From: CAZWUW01 sp964636895
GTDB lineage: Bacteria; Bacillota; Thermincolia; Thermincolales; CAZWUW01
DNA length: 46,076 nt
Assembly (NCBI GenBank): GCA_964636895.1
Contig: CAZWUW010000011.1
Location: forward strand, 1-46,076
Reading direction: 5' to 3'
Part shown: positions 1-7,519 of the stretch, one piece after another
Position numbering within the stretch: the stretch's first letter is position 1
Layout of the letters: every line of letters begins with the position of its first letter
Notes under the pieces: model-generated
What the model was told of the DNA's origin: nothing
The model's database searches: none
What the model saw: only the letters and a program-made list of their open reading frames with translations
Translations under genes and position numbers: made by a program

Positions 1-1522
1 AATCGTCCCGGTAATAAAGGTTTTCGATTTTACGTTCCGTATCTTTGCAGATGGTAGCCCCGTTTTCATCAAAAAAGTGGATGTTCACCTGCTCCGGGTC
101 GTGCGGAGACAGCTTAATATGCACACCCCCTTTGGCTGCCGCAGCCCGGATAGCAAAGCGGTGCACTGGGGTCACAATATACCCCAGGTCCGCCAGTTCC
201 ACCCCGGCGGCTAATAGACCGGACTGCAGGGCCAGCTTGATCATTTTACAGGCCTTGTAATGGTCGGCGGATAGCACTACCCGGTTGCCGGCACCAATAA
301 TACTGCCAAAAACGGCGCCCAGTTTGGCCGCATTTTCCGGCAGCAGGTCAATATTCACCCGGCCGGTGATGCCATGTCGGCCAAAAATAGTTTTTTGTCC
401 ACGGGTACCCCAAACCAGATGAGTATCCACCACCGCCCCTTTATCTACCCGCTTATGCGGCCAGACCTTGGTATCCGGCTTGACCCTGCTCCCTTCTTCC
501 AGCACCGTGTCGTCACCGATAACCGCGCCTTCAAAAACCGCCGCCTGATCTTTTACCTGTACCCGGTTGCAAAGCACTGCGCCCCGAATTTCCGCTTTTT
601 TCCCTACATACACACCGTCCCATAGAATGGCCCGTTTCAAGGAGGCACCGGCCTCAATCCGGCAATTCCGGCCAATCACTGTATCAGGACCAATCCGCGC
701 ACTGGCCTCAATACGGGTATTGGACCCGATAAATACCGGCCCTTCAATTATTGCATCCGGGTCAACATAAGCATTCTGCGCCACCTGAACTCCGCCCGTT
801 AATTCAGCCAGCTCTACCCGGTTGCCAAGTACATCATAATGAGCTTCCTGGTATTGCCGTTGATTACCGATATCGCACCAGTACCCGCCGGCCACATAAC
901 CGAACATCGCCTTGCCGTCTGCCAGCAATTGCGGAAACAAATCTTTGCTAAAATCAAATTTTTTACCGGCCGGAATAAACTCCAGCACCTCCGGTTCAAG
1001 TATGTAGATACCGGTATTAACCGTATCACTAAAAACCTCGCCCCACCCGGGTTTTTCCAAAAACTGGCGGACCTCGCCGCTGTCCCCGGTAATAACTACC
1101 CCATATTCAAGAGGAATATTTACCGGTTTTAATACCAGTGTAGCCATGGCCTTTTTTTCCCGGTGGTAACTGATAATCTCGGTCAGGTTAAAATCTGTCA
1201 GGGCATCGCCGCTGATTACGATAAAGGTCTCCTTCAGGAAATCGCCGGTGTTTTTGACACTGCCGGCTGTCCCTAAGGGCGATTCCTCAATAAAATACTG
1301 CATGTTTACCCCATAGCTGGCACCGCCGCCAAAATAATTGCTGATTTCTCCGGGCAGGTACTGCAAGGTTACACCAATATCAATTATCCCATGCTTTTTA
1401 AGCAATTTTACGGCATACTCCATCACCGGCTTGTTTACCAGCGGCACCATTGGTTTTGGCCGGTCACAGGTAAGGGGCCGCAACCTTGAGCCCTCACCGC
1501 CGGCCATAATAACAGCTTGCAC
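1..1522 (-). CDS. Bifunctional mannose-1-phosphate guanylyltransferase / phosphomannomutase-like protein (3' end outside window)
   Basis: Nucleotide-sugar enzyme; 507 codons are visible and the C-terminal part lies beyond the left edge. Residues 1-240 form a nucleotidyltransferase domain with the MAGGEGSRLRPLT signature, followed by a region expected to be a left-handed beta-helix. From about residue 370 a phosphohexomutase domain begins (FGRHGITG at 380-387, LSPHDP at 471-476). The family is usually 820-840 residues and is thought to make or convert mannose-1-phosphate and GDP-mannose for polysaccharide. The GTG start at 1522 follows a GGGAG site and lies 2 bases after the stop of the upstream glycosyltransferase, so the two are co-transcribed. 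Odd point: the classical TASHNP phosphoserine loop and FGTSGIRG motif are replaced, as I recall for Firmicutes members of this subfamily, so mutase activity is uncertain. Confidence 0.85.
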   Translation of the reverse strand, partial: MQAVIMAGGEGSRLRPLTCDRPKPMVPLVNKPVMEYAVKLLKKHGIIDIGVTLQYLPGEISNYFGGGASYGVNMQYFIEESPLGTAGSVKNTGDFLKETFIVISGDALTDFNLTEIISYHREKKAMATLVLKPVNIPLEYGVVITGDSGEVRQFLEKPGWGEVFSDTVNTGIYILEPEVLEFIPAGKKFDFSKDLFPQLLADGKAMFGYVAGGYWCDIGNQRQYQEAHYDVLGNRVELAELTGGVQVAQNAYVDPDAIIEGPVFIGSNTRIEASARIGPDTVIGRNCRIEAGASLKRAILWDGVYVGKKAEIRGAVLCNRVQVKDQAAVFEGAVIGDDTVLEEGSRVKPDTKVWPHKRVDKGAVVDTHLVWGTRGQKTIFGRHGITGRVNIDLLPENAAKLGAVFGSIIGAGNRVVLSADHYKACKMIKLALQSGLLAAGVELADLGYIVTPVHRFAIRAAAAKGGVHIKLSPHDPEQVNIHFFDENGATICKDTERKIENLYYRDD

Positions 1523-1524
1523 AG

Positions 1525-2793
1525 TTAATTCACTCCCTTCTGACCCGAAACAGTGTACCGGCCATAATTCCTGATGCGACCATATAATTCGCTGAGCTTA
1601 CTGTTTACCCAGGCTTCTGAGCGCCATCCCGCGCCCCGGGACTCATTCAGGACTTCCCAGTAAACATTGACCGTCTGCCGGGCAATAACATCCCAACTAT
1701 AGTGATCCCTGACCTTCTCGTAACCCTTAGCCATCATACGCCGGGATAGCTCCCGGTCCCCAAACACCGTCAGAATATTATCAGCCAGCGAATTGGCAGA
1801 GCCGGTATAACATTTTAATCCATCCACACCGTGTTCCACAATTTCCCTAAGTCCACCGGTATCTGAGACTACCACCGGCGTGCGGGCAGCCATCCCTTCC
1901 AGGGCGACAATGCCAAAAGGTTCATACAGGCTGGGAAAAACAGTTACGGCCGCTTCCCGGTACAAACGGTTACGGGTAGCGTCGTCAATATATCCGGCAA
2001 AATGCACCCGGTGACTAACCCCCATTTCCCGTGCCCGATTTCGCAATTGCTCCTCATAAGGACCTTTGCCGGCAATAACCACCTTTGTGTCCGGATAATA
2101 AGAAATAATTTTGGGCAAAGCCTCAAATAACACCTGCACACCTTTTTCCCGGACTAATCGGCCTACAAAAAAGATCATCCGGCGTTCGTTTTTTTGTTTC
2201 CAATCCACCAGCCGGTCATCAAAGCCGGCTAAATCTACTCCGTTAGGCACAACCCGCAGCTTATCCGGCGGCAACTGAAAGAAATTCTGCAGTTCATTTT
2301 CCATATAGCTGCTGCAGACAATTACCCGCCAGGCTTCAAAAGTCAGCCACCACTCCACATCACTGATGTAACGCTGGTCATTATTATGCAAACCATGGTT
2401 TCGGCCATACTCCGTAGCATGAATAGTAGCAATAAGCGGAACCCGGTAAACGTGTTTCACGGCCCGGGCCGCAAAAGCCACCAGCCAGTCGTGAGCATGT
2501 ACCAGGTCAATTTTACCCAGCGAGTTGACTAAATCTGTCGCATACTCCTGCATAGCCAGATTTAACTGCAGAATCCAAGTGCGAAAATCAGGTGCAGCAA
2601 CGTTATACGGACTCACCCGGTGCACCCTGACCCCCGCCACATCTTCCTGTGTCGGCATATCTGGGCCCCCTGCCGTTATTACATGAACTTCCATGCCCCG
2701 GCGTACCAAAGCACCGGACAGGTGAAAAACATGTTGGGCTAACCCACCTACACTTTTAGGCGGATATTCCCAGGAAAACATTAAAACACGCAC
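1525..2793 (-). CDS. GT4-family glycosyltransferase (glycogen/starch-synthase-like)
   Basis: Retaining GT-B glycosyltransferase of 422 residues, cytoplasmic, expected to transfer a sugar from a nucleotide donor. The N-terminus reads VRVLMFSWEYPP followed by a GGLAQHV glycine loop, as in the GlgA/GT4 superfamily. The C-terminal half carries GRLVREKG and an E-x7-E donor-site motif within EPFGIVALEGMA. I chose the GTG at 2793 because AAAGGGGG lies 6 bases upstream; an in-frame start at 2826 has no ribosome site. A GC-rich hairpin (GGCCGG, 3-base loop, CCGGCC) at 2818-2832 sits in the leader. Only 2 bases separate it from the ManC/ManB-like gene, and a starch-binding-type CBM is upstream, suggesting storage or envelope polysaccharide. 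Acceptor and product cannot be read from the sequence. Confidence 0.85.
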   Translation of the reverse strand: MRVLMFSWEYPPKSVGGLAQHVFHLSGALVRRGMEVHVITAGGPDMPTQEDVAGVRVHRVSPYNVAAPDFRTWILQLNLAMQEYATDLVNSLGKIDLVHAHDWLVAFAARAVKHVYRVPLIATIHATEYGRNHGLHNNDQRYISDVEWWLTFEAWRVIVCSSYMENELQNFFQLPPDKLRVVPNGVDLAGFDDRLVDWKQKNERRMIFFVGRLVREKGVQVLFEALPKIISYYPDTKVVIAGKGPYEEQLRNRAREMGVSHRVHFAGYIDDATRNRLYREAAVTVFPSLYEPFGIVALEGMAARTPVVVSDTGGLREIVEHGVDGLKCYTGSANSLADNILTVFGDRELSRRMMAKGYEKVRDHYSWDVIARQTVNVYWEVLNESRGAGWRSEAWVNSKLSELYGRIRNYGRYTVSGQKGVN

Positions 2794-2893
2794 ATTTTTT
2801 CCCCCTTTAAATAATTTGGCCGGCACCCGGCCGTAAGGTTATTTTTTCAAAAGGGGTGCTGGTTTATGCAAAAAACCCTGCTAACACCCAAAC

Positions 2894-2927
2894 AAAAAAG
2901 CGGCCCAGAAAATTCCGGACCGCTTTT
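2894..2927 (-). terminator. Intrinsic terminator after the CBM gene
   Basis: On the minus strand an AAAAGCGG arm with extra CC/GG pairs closes on CCGCTTTT and runs into TTTTTT, starting 4 bases after the CBM stop codon. It separates the CBM gene from the glycosyltransferase, which therefore probably has its own promoter between 2794 and 2893. I found no clear promoter there. Confidence 0.8.
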
Positions 2928-2931
2928 GCAC

Positions 2932-3270
2932 CTAATACGTACCACCGTTATGCACTTCAAAACTCCAGTTATGACCGTTGTTATTATCCCAGTGGGCGGC
3001 GCTGTCTTTAAAACAAAAGTTTATCCTGCTATCTTCCGTCGCTTGCATGGTTTGTTCCCAGCCCCGCCCGGTTTTTAACATTTTTATATCCTTTATCTCT
3101 TCCCATTTTTGGTGGGGTCCATAACCCATCCGCAACCATATCTGATCAGCTCCCGATTGGGCCAGCAGCCCATCATAGATCACATTGATATGTTCACCGA
3201 CCGTGATAGGGGTAGGATAAACAGTAACTCCACCGGTATTCTCGCGACCATAGGTATTTTTTCTTTCCAT
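2932..3270 (-). CDS. Small carbohydrate-binding module protein (CBM25/CBM53-like)
   Basis: A stand-alone beta-sandwich carbohydrate-binding module of 112 residues with no catalytic domain and no signal peptide. Residues 13-110 follow the starch-binding CBM25/53 pattern: VTVYPTPITVGEHINVIYDG, then IWLRMGYG, a W near the centre, and a C-terminal HNWSFEVHNGG strand. These modules bind alpha-glucans; with no secretion signal it probably acts inside the cell, perhaps on storage glucan together with the neighbouring GT4 enzyme. The ATG at 3270 has AGGAGG 11 bases upstream. A perfect 10-bp inverted repeat brackets that site. No terminator lies between the upstream lipoprotein gene and this one, so riboswitch-controlled transcripts could reach it. 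The ligand is inferred from the family only. Confidence 0.75.
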   Translation of the reverse strand: MERKNTYGRENTGGVTVYPTPITVGEHINVIYDGLLAQSGADQIWLRMGYGPHQKWEEIKDIKMLKTGRGWEQTMQATEDSRINFCFKDSAAHWDNNNGHNWSFEVHNGGTY

Positions 3271-3307
3271 AAGGATGACAACCTCCTGTTTTATTTAGTC
3301 ATCCTTA
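3270..3307 (-). promoter_or_regulatory. Hairpin presenting the CBM ribosome site in its loop
   Basis: TAAGGATGAC (3270-3279) and GTCATCCTTA (3298-3307) are perfect inverted repeats with an 18-base loop that holds the AGGAGG ribosome site. The start codon abuts the base of the stem. A 10-bp perfect stem here is unlikely to be chance and suggests translational control or an RNA-binding site. Confidence 0.6.
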
Positions 3308-3337
3308 GTATTTTTTTCTTGTCCATATTTTATACGC

Positions 3338-4234
3338 CTACCTTAGCGGATACTGCTCCGGCCTGATGGTCTCCAGAATAGACAACGAAAAATTGGAATC
3401 AATTGCATTACCGCCGGCCAGCAGGCGCTTTTCCGCCTTTTCGGCATCATTGCGGATTTTTGTTATCAAGCTCACCGCGCTGAGGTTATCTTTGTTCTCC
3501 TGCCAGGTCAGCGCATTGTCCGCCACCAGTACCGTGGCATGATACATATTAATGGCTCTAGTCCGGTCCAACGGTTCAAAGACCACGCCGGCCCGGTATA
3601 ATTGAAAAATAGTAGACGGTTTGCGGTTGTATAAAGCGTTATACACCTTTAAAGCCTCAGTCTTATTCTTTGCCTGCCACAGTCCCCAGCCATATGTATC
3701 CTCGATTTCCCGGGGCTTATCCGGTGCCATGTTATAAGCCTGCAAAGCCAGTTTATTGCCTTCAGTCAACTCGCCAACCTCTATAAGTGCCCGGGCCAGG
3801 GCATGTATCTTAAACCTGTTGGCCGGGTCCAGACTCTGATGGCTCCTGGCTATTTTAATATAGTTATTTTTTTCTTGCGGATTAAGTCCTTCCAGGTGGT
3901 TTTTAAAATCATAGGCTTCTGTCAGAGTCTCCAGCATCGGTTCGCTTTTGGGGTCCAGTTCATAAGCACTTTCCCCCACTGTAATCGCCCCGCTCCAGTC
4001 ACCCCGCCGGATTTTTTCCACCATATCATTAGTTTTGGCGGCAACTTCACGGTCAATCATAGCCTGGTCTTTTGCCGGCGGGCTTTTATTTTCTTTATAA
4101 ACCTTTGCTTGCACCGCCGGTTTAGGGTCTGCCTTATTCAAGAAAGGTATCCTGTCCTTCACCGCGCCGGCACAGCCACTTAGCAACAGCGCAGAGACCA
4201 TGCCTACAGCGACCACTAACCTGACTTTTTTCAT
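3338..4234 (-). CDS. Lipoprotein with TPR-like helical repeats
   Basis: Predicted cell-surface lipoprotein of 298 residues. MKKVRLVVAVGMVSALLLSGC gives a classic signal peptide with an LSGC lipobox and lipidated Cys21. The rest is helical, with TPR-like spacing (for example GDWSGAITVGESAYELDPKS and KNKTEALKVYNALYNRKPS), suggesting a protein-interaction scaffold. I place the start at 4234: the upstream in-frame ATG at 4246 directly abuts the AAGGAG ribosome site, whereas 4234 is 12 bases away. A c-di-GMP riboswitch plus terminator forms its leader, so expression should respond to c-di-GMP, fitting a role in attachment or envelope. I do not recognise a named family. Confidence 0.85.
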   Translation of the reverse strand: MKKVRLVVAVGMVSALLLSGCAGAVKDRIPFLNKADPKPAVQAKVYKENKSPPAKDQAMIDREVAAKTNDMVEKIRRGDWSGAITVGESAYELDPKSEPMLETLTEAYDFKNHLEGLNPQEKNNYIKIARSHQSLDPANRFKIHALARALIEVGELTEGNKLALQAYNMAPDKPREIEDTYGWGLWQAKNKTEALKVYNALYNRKPSTIFQLYRAGVVFEPLDRTRAINMYHATVLVADNALTWQENKDNLSAVSLITKIRNDAEKAEKRLLAGGNAIDSNFSLSILETIRPEQYPLR

Positions 4235-4268
4235 GGTTAAATTCATCTCCTTTTGCTTAAACTAAATG

Positions 4269-4302
4269 AAAAAACCCTATTATCCACCAAAAGATAATAG
4301 GG
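4269..4302 (-). terminator. Riboswitch expression-platform terminator
   Basis: On the minus strand CCCTATTATC pairs perfectly with GATAATAGGG (10 bp, 8-base loop) and is followed by TTTTTT. It lies between the riboswitch and the lipoprotein gene. Its first three bases (CCC, 4300-4302) are shared with a GTTTACCC segment that can pair instead with the aptamer's GGGTAAAC, giving mutually exclusive folds. Confidence 0.85.
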
Positions 4303-4407
4303 TAAACCTCCATTAGCGTGCAACCTGGCAATCTTAGCCGCATCCGGCCTTAGACCCATAGCTTTGTGTCCTTACCTTTCGATAAGTTTACCCAATATTG
4401 ATGTGTA
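4300..4407 (-). ncRNA. Cyclic-di-GMP-I (GEMM-I) riboswitch upstream of the lipoprotein gene
   Basis: The minus strand carries the GEMM-I signature in order: GGGTAAAC, a stem capped by a GAAA tetraloop, GGACACAAAGC, ATGGGTCTAAGG, a variable stem, and GCCAGGTTGC. This matches the class-I c-di-GMP aptamer, with a T for the usual C in GGGCAAAC. The core GGGTAAAC (4386-4393) is exactly complementary to GTTTACCC (4300-4307), whose CCC also begins the terminator. If the aptamer holds GGGTAAAC when c-di-GMP is bound, the terminator is freed (OFF switch). The sign cannot be settled without folding. Confidence 0.88.
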
Positions 4408-4415
4408 AATTATCT

Positions 4416-4442
4416 ATTCGACATTCCCTGCATAATTCCTGC
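4416..4442 (-). promoter_or_regulatory. Sigma-H-like promoter (or 0A box) before the riboswitch
   Basis: On the minus strand GCAGGAATT (4434-4442), an 11-base spacer and GTCGAATAG fit the sigma-H consensus RnAGGAwWW-N11-RnnGAATww closely. Transcription would start just before the riboswitch. The same -10 region contains TGTCGAA, the Spo0A-box consensus, so the two readings compete. Confidence 0.45.
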
Positions 4443-4460
4443 AAATATTTATAATTACTG

Positions 4461-4492
4461 TCATCACTAAGAAGATTTTGTCAGCATACAAT
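4461..4492 (+). promoter_or_regulatory. Possible sporulation-type (sigma-E/K) promoter of the DUF2294 gene
   Basis: CATACAAT (4485-4492) matches the sigma-E -10 and CATACAATA also fits the sigma-K -10. TCATCAC lies 17 bases upstream as a weak -35. No sigma-A promoter was seen for this gene. Inference from motif matching only. Confidence 0.3.
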
Positions 4493-4547
4493 ACACTAGG
4501 GAAATTGCACGTATCTCTAAACCGGCAGCAAAGAAAGGTGATGTATC

Positions 4548-4925
4548 ATGGAGAACCAGGCAAAACACCTATGCAGCCAAATCAAAGAAGTTTGTCTTAA
4601 TACCTCAAAATCATTAGCCTTTAAACCTCCAAGCGAGTTATCTGTCTATCTGATAAAAAATCTGCTAATTATCAATGTAGAAGGAATTTTTAATATAGCC
4701 GAGCTTATCGCCGCCGAAAGCCGCCAAAACCGCGAAAAAATCATCCTGGCCAGACACGCTGTGGCCGCAGTATGGGTAAACAAAGTCGCCGAGCAGTTAA
4801 TAAACATTCTTAACCTAAAGCCCCTCACCCATTATCTTGACTACCGCCCAGAATTCAACTCCGCCATGTTTGTTTTATACTATGACCGGGCCCTGCTGCA
4901 TGATGCTGGTGACAATGCCATATAA
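4548..4925 (+). CDS. DUF2294-like small protein
   Basis: A 125-residue cytoplasmic protein of unknown function. Residues 28-110 follow the DUF2294 (COG5609) pattern: ELSVYLIKNLLIINVEGIF, a helix with an ILARHAVAAVW segment, a second helix KVAEQLINILNLKPLTHY and a closing strand MFVLYYD. No catalytic residues are apparent. AAAGGTGATG lies just upstream of the ATG. It is transcribed divergently from the c-di-GMP riboswitch unit and converges on icd with a 13-base gap and no strong terminator. The only promoter-like sequence resembles sporulation sigma factors, hinting at late or stress expression. Family assignment is by pattern memory and should be checked by profile search. Confidence 0.7.
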   Translation: MENQAKHLCSQIKEVCLNTSKSLAFKPPSELSVYLIKNLLIINVEGIFNIAELIAAESRQNREKIILARHAVAAVWVNKVAEQLINILNLKPLTHYLDYRPEFNSAMFVLYYDRALLHDAGDNAI

Positions 4926-4938
4926 ATCTGAGGCTGCC

Positions 4939-6201
4939 TTATATATTCTTAATCAACTCATCACCAAACTCGGAACACTTAACCTCCCTGGCCCCTTCCA
5001 TCAGACGGGCAAAATCATAAGTCACCACTTTGCCGGCAATAGTTTTTTCCACCGAACGGTAAATCAGTTGGGCAGCTTCCTGCCAGCCCATATATTCCAG
5101 CATCAACACCCCGGACAGCAATACAGAGCCGGGGTTTACCTTATCCAGCCCGGCATATTTGGGCGCAGTACCGTGAGTTGCCTCAAATACAGCATGTCCA
5201 GTGACGTAGTTAATGTTGGCCCCCGGCGCAATCCCGATACCGCCTACCTGTGCCGCCAGCGCATCAGATATATAGTCCCCGTTCAGGTTAAGGGTGGCGA
5301 TAACATCGTATTCCTTAGGCCGGGTAAGAATTTGCTGTAAGAAGGCATCGGCAATAACATCCTTTATTATCACCTTGCCCTCTGCCAGCGCAGCGTCCTG
5401 AGCCTTGTCCGCGGCGGCCCCGCCATGTTCGGCTTTAATTCGATCATATTGCGCCCAGGTGAAGACCCGGTCCCCGAATTCGGCCTCAGCCAGCTCATAA
5501 CCCCAGTTCTTAAAAGAACCTTCGGTAAATTTCATAATGTTGCCTTTATGCACCAGGGTTACACTCTTACGGCCAAATTTAACGGCATACTCAATAGCGG
5601 CCCGCACCAGGCGCTGGGTCCCTTCTTTGGATACAGGCTTAATACCGATGCCGGAAGTGGCCGGGAAACGTACTTTTTTGACATCCATTTCTTCCTGCAA
5701 AAATTTGATCACCTTTTTGACTGCGGCACTGCCTTCTTCCCATTCAATACCGGCGTATATGTCTTCGGAATTTTCCCGGAAAATAACCATATCCACCAGT
5801 TCCGGCTGCTTCACCGGCGAAGGCACCCCGGCAAAATAACGAACCGGCCGCAGGCAAACGTAAAGGTCCAACTCCTGCCGCAACGCCACATTAAGTGACC
5901 TGATCCCGCCGCCTACCGGCGTAGTTAGAGGCCCTTTGATAGCGACAATATATTCCATAATCTTATTTAGTGTATCCACCGGCAGCCATTCGCCGAATTT
6001 TTTGAAGGCCTTTTCCCCGGCGTAAACCTCCAGCCAGTCAATCTTTTTCTTGCCCTGATAAGCCCTGGCTACTGCCGCATCCAAGACCCGGACCGCCGCC
6101 GCCCAAATATCCGGGCCTATCCCATCCCCTTCAATAAAAGGAATTACCGGATAATCCGGCACCTGCAGTTTACCGTTTACAATAGTAATTTTCTCTCCCA
6201 T
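4939..6201 (-). CDS. icd: NADP-dependent isocitrate dehydrogenase
   Basis: Oxidative decarboxylation of isocitrate to 2-oxoglutarate with NADP+ in the cytoplasm; about 420 residues, the size of the E. coli enzyme. Visible are FIEGDGIGPDIW near the N-terminus, the substrate loop GGIRSLNVALRQ (its Ser is the IDH-kinase target in E. coli), and HGTAPKYAGLDKVNPGS near the C-terminus, where the KY pair marks NADP preference. The ATG at 6201 follows GAGGTG by 6 bases; an in-frame GTG at 6210 overlaps that site and is rejected. An intrinsic terminator sits only 34 bases upstream, between this gene and the citrate/homocitrate-synthase homologue, so its expression depends on readthrough or a hidden promoter. 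The pairing suggests the first steps of glutamate synthesis. Confidence 0.97.
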   Translation of the reverse strand: MGEKITIVNGKLQVPDYPVIPFIEGDGIGPDIWAAAVRVLDAAVARAYQGKKKIDWLEVYAGEKAFKKFGEWLPVDTLNKIMEYIVAIKGPLTTPVGGGIRSLNVALRQELDLYVCLRPVRYFAGVPSPVKQPELVDMVIFRENSEDIYAGIEWEEGSAAVKKVIKFLQEEMDVKKVRFPATSGIGIKPVSKEGTQRLVRAAIEYAVKFGRKSVTLVHKGNIMKFTEGSFKNWGYELAEAEFGDRVFTWAQYDRIKAEHGGAAADKAQDAALAEGKVIIKDVIADAFLQQILTRPKEYDVIATLNLNGDYISDALAAQVGGIGIAPGANINYVTGHAVFEATHGTAPKYAGLDKVNPGSVLLSGVLMLEYMGWQEAAQLIYRSVEKTIAGKVVTYDFARLMEGAREVKCSEFGDELIKNI

Positions 6202-6234
6202 TCTTGTCACCTCATATGAATATTTAGAATAATA

Positions 6235-6258
6235 AAAAGAGGGCTGTCATGCCCTCTG
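6235..6258 (-). terminator. Intrinsic terminator between the homocitrate-synthase-like gene and icd
   Basis: Minus strand AGAGGGC, a 6-base loop, GCCCTCT and then TTTTATT: a perfect 7-bp stem with a short U-tract. It may attenuate rather than end the transcript, since icd begins 34 bases later with no visible promoter. Confidence 0.75.
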
Positions 6259-6327
6259 CTTACTGACGTAATACTGTTCAGAAACGAATAGGGCGGGAAG
6301 CAACTAGGACGGCGCAATTAGGACAGC

Positions 6328-7461
6328 TTATACCCGCCGGCCATAATGTTCCTCGTAAATGTAAACCAGTTCCTTATCGAAAAGCGACCGCTTTAAATCT
6401 ACCGCCATTGACCTGACCTTGGCCAGAATTTCACTGGCTTCGGCTTCCTCCAAATGAATACCGTACTCGGCAAATTTCATGGTGATGGATTTTGAGCCGG
6501 AGTGCTTACCAATAACAATTTGCCGCGCCAGACCCACTTCTTCCGGAGTAAAAACTTCATATGTCAGGGGGTTTTTGATGGCCCCGTCGGCATGAATACC
6601 CGATTCATGAGCAAACATATTGGAGCCCACAATAGCTTTCCAAGCCGGTAACTCGCGACCGGAAGCCCGGGAAACATATTCAGCCAGATCCAGGAACATT
6701 TCCGTTTTAAAGCCCAAATCGTAATCACCCAGATATTTTAGCGCCATCACTACTTCTTCCAGGGCAGCATTGCCGGCCCGCTCCCCAAGTCCAATGACGG
6801 TTACGCCTACATGGGTAGCCCCTGCCCGCACACCGGCTAAGGCATTGGCAGTAGCCATGCCGAAATCATTATGGGTATGCATTTCAATATCAATACCCAC
6901 CCGCTCTTTTAGCGTTTTAATGTTCTCATAAGTAGTAAAGGGATCCAAAATCCCTACCGTATCACAATACCGCAGCCGGTTAGCACCAGCTTTTTTGGCC
7001 TCGGTGGCAAATTGCACCAAAAAGTCCATATCGCTCCGGGAGGCATCTTCAGCATTAACTGAAATATACACCCCGTGCTTTTTAGCGAACTCAACTGATT
7101 TAATCATGCTCTCCATTACCCATTCCCGGGAAGTTTGCAGTTTATGCTCAATATGTATGTCCGATGTAGAGATGGATATGGCCACTGCATCCACACCGCA
7201 GTCAAGCGATGTCTGGATATCGGAAATCACTGCCCGGTTCCAGCCCATGATGCTGGCCTGAAGCCCTGCTTTGACAATTTCTTTAATGGCTTTTTGCTCA
7301 TCTCCGCCCATAACAGGAATGCCGCACTCGATTTGATCAACCCCAACCTCATCAAGCATGCGGGCAATCCGTACCTTTTCTTTATTAGCAAACACTACCC
7401 CGGCCGTTTGTTCACCATCCCGCAAGGTCGTATCCACAATGATAATTTTACCTTCAGTCAT
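6328..7461 (-). CDS. Homocitrate synthase family protein (NifV / Re-citrate synthase-like)
   Basis: A 377-residue HMGL-like TIM-barrel enzyme that condenses acetyl-CoA with a 2-oxoacid. Residues 8-20 read IVDTTLRDGEQTAG, the family signature; the metal-binding HTHND motif (MHTHNDFG) and GLGERAGNAALEE follow, then a C-terminal segment with HESGIHADGA and IGKHSGSKS. It lacks the long C-terminal LeuA regulatory domain of isopropylmalate synthases. NifV-type homocitrate synthase serves nitrogenase cofactor synthesis, but no nif genes lie near and the next gene is icd, so a Re-citrate synthase role (oxaloacetate to citrate), as in Clostridium kluyveri, is a good alternative. The ATG at 7461 has AAGGGGG upstream. 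Substrate cannot be read directly. Confidence 0.88.
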   Translation of the reverse strand: MTEGKIIIVDTTLRDGEQTAGVVFANKEKVRIARMLDEVGVDQIECGIPVMGGDEQKAIKEIVKAGLQASIMGWNRAVISDIQTSLDCGVDAVAISISTSDIHIEHKLQTSREWVMESMIKSVEFAKKHGVYISVNAEDASRSDMDFLVQFATEAKKAGANRLRYCDTVGILDPFTTYENIKTLKERVGIDIEMHTHNDFGMATANALAGVRAGATHVGVTVIGLGERAGNAALEEVVMALKYLGDYDLGFKTEMFLDLAEYVSRASGRELPAWKAIVGSNMFAHESGIHADGAIKNPLTYEVFTPEEVGLARQIVIGKHSGSKSITMKFAEYGIHLEEAEASEILAKVRSMAVDLKRSLFDKELVYIYEEHYGRRV

Positions 7462-7519
7462 CCCTTTGCCCCCTTATACTTCCAGCATTGGTCTTGTTTT
7501 TACAGAGCCAGATAGTAAT

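Noticed and set aside
4919..4945. ATATAA/TTATAT stem between the DUF2294 gene and icd as a terminator
   Set aside because: AT-only 6-bp stem without a U-tract; too weak.
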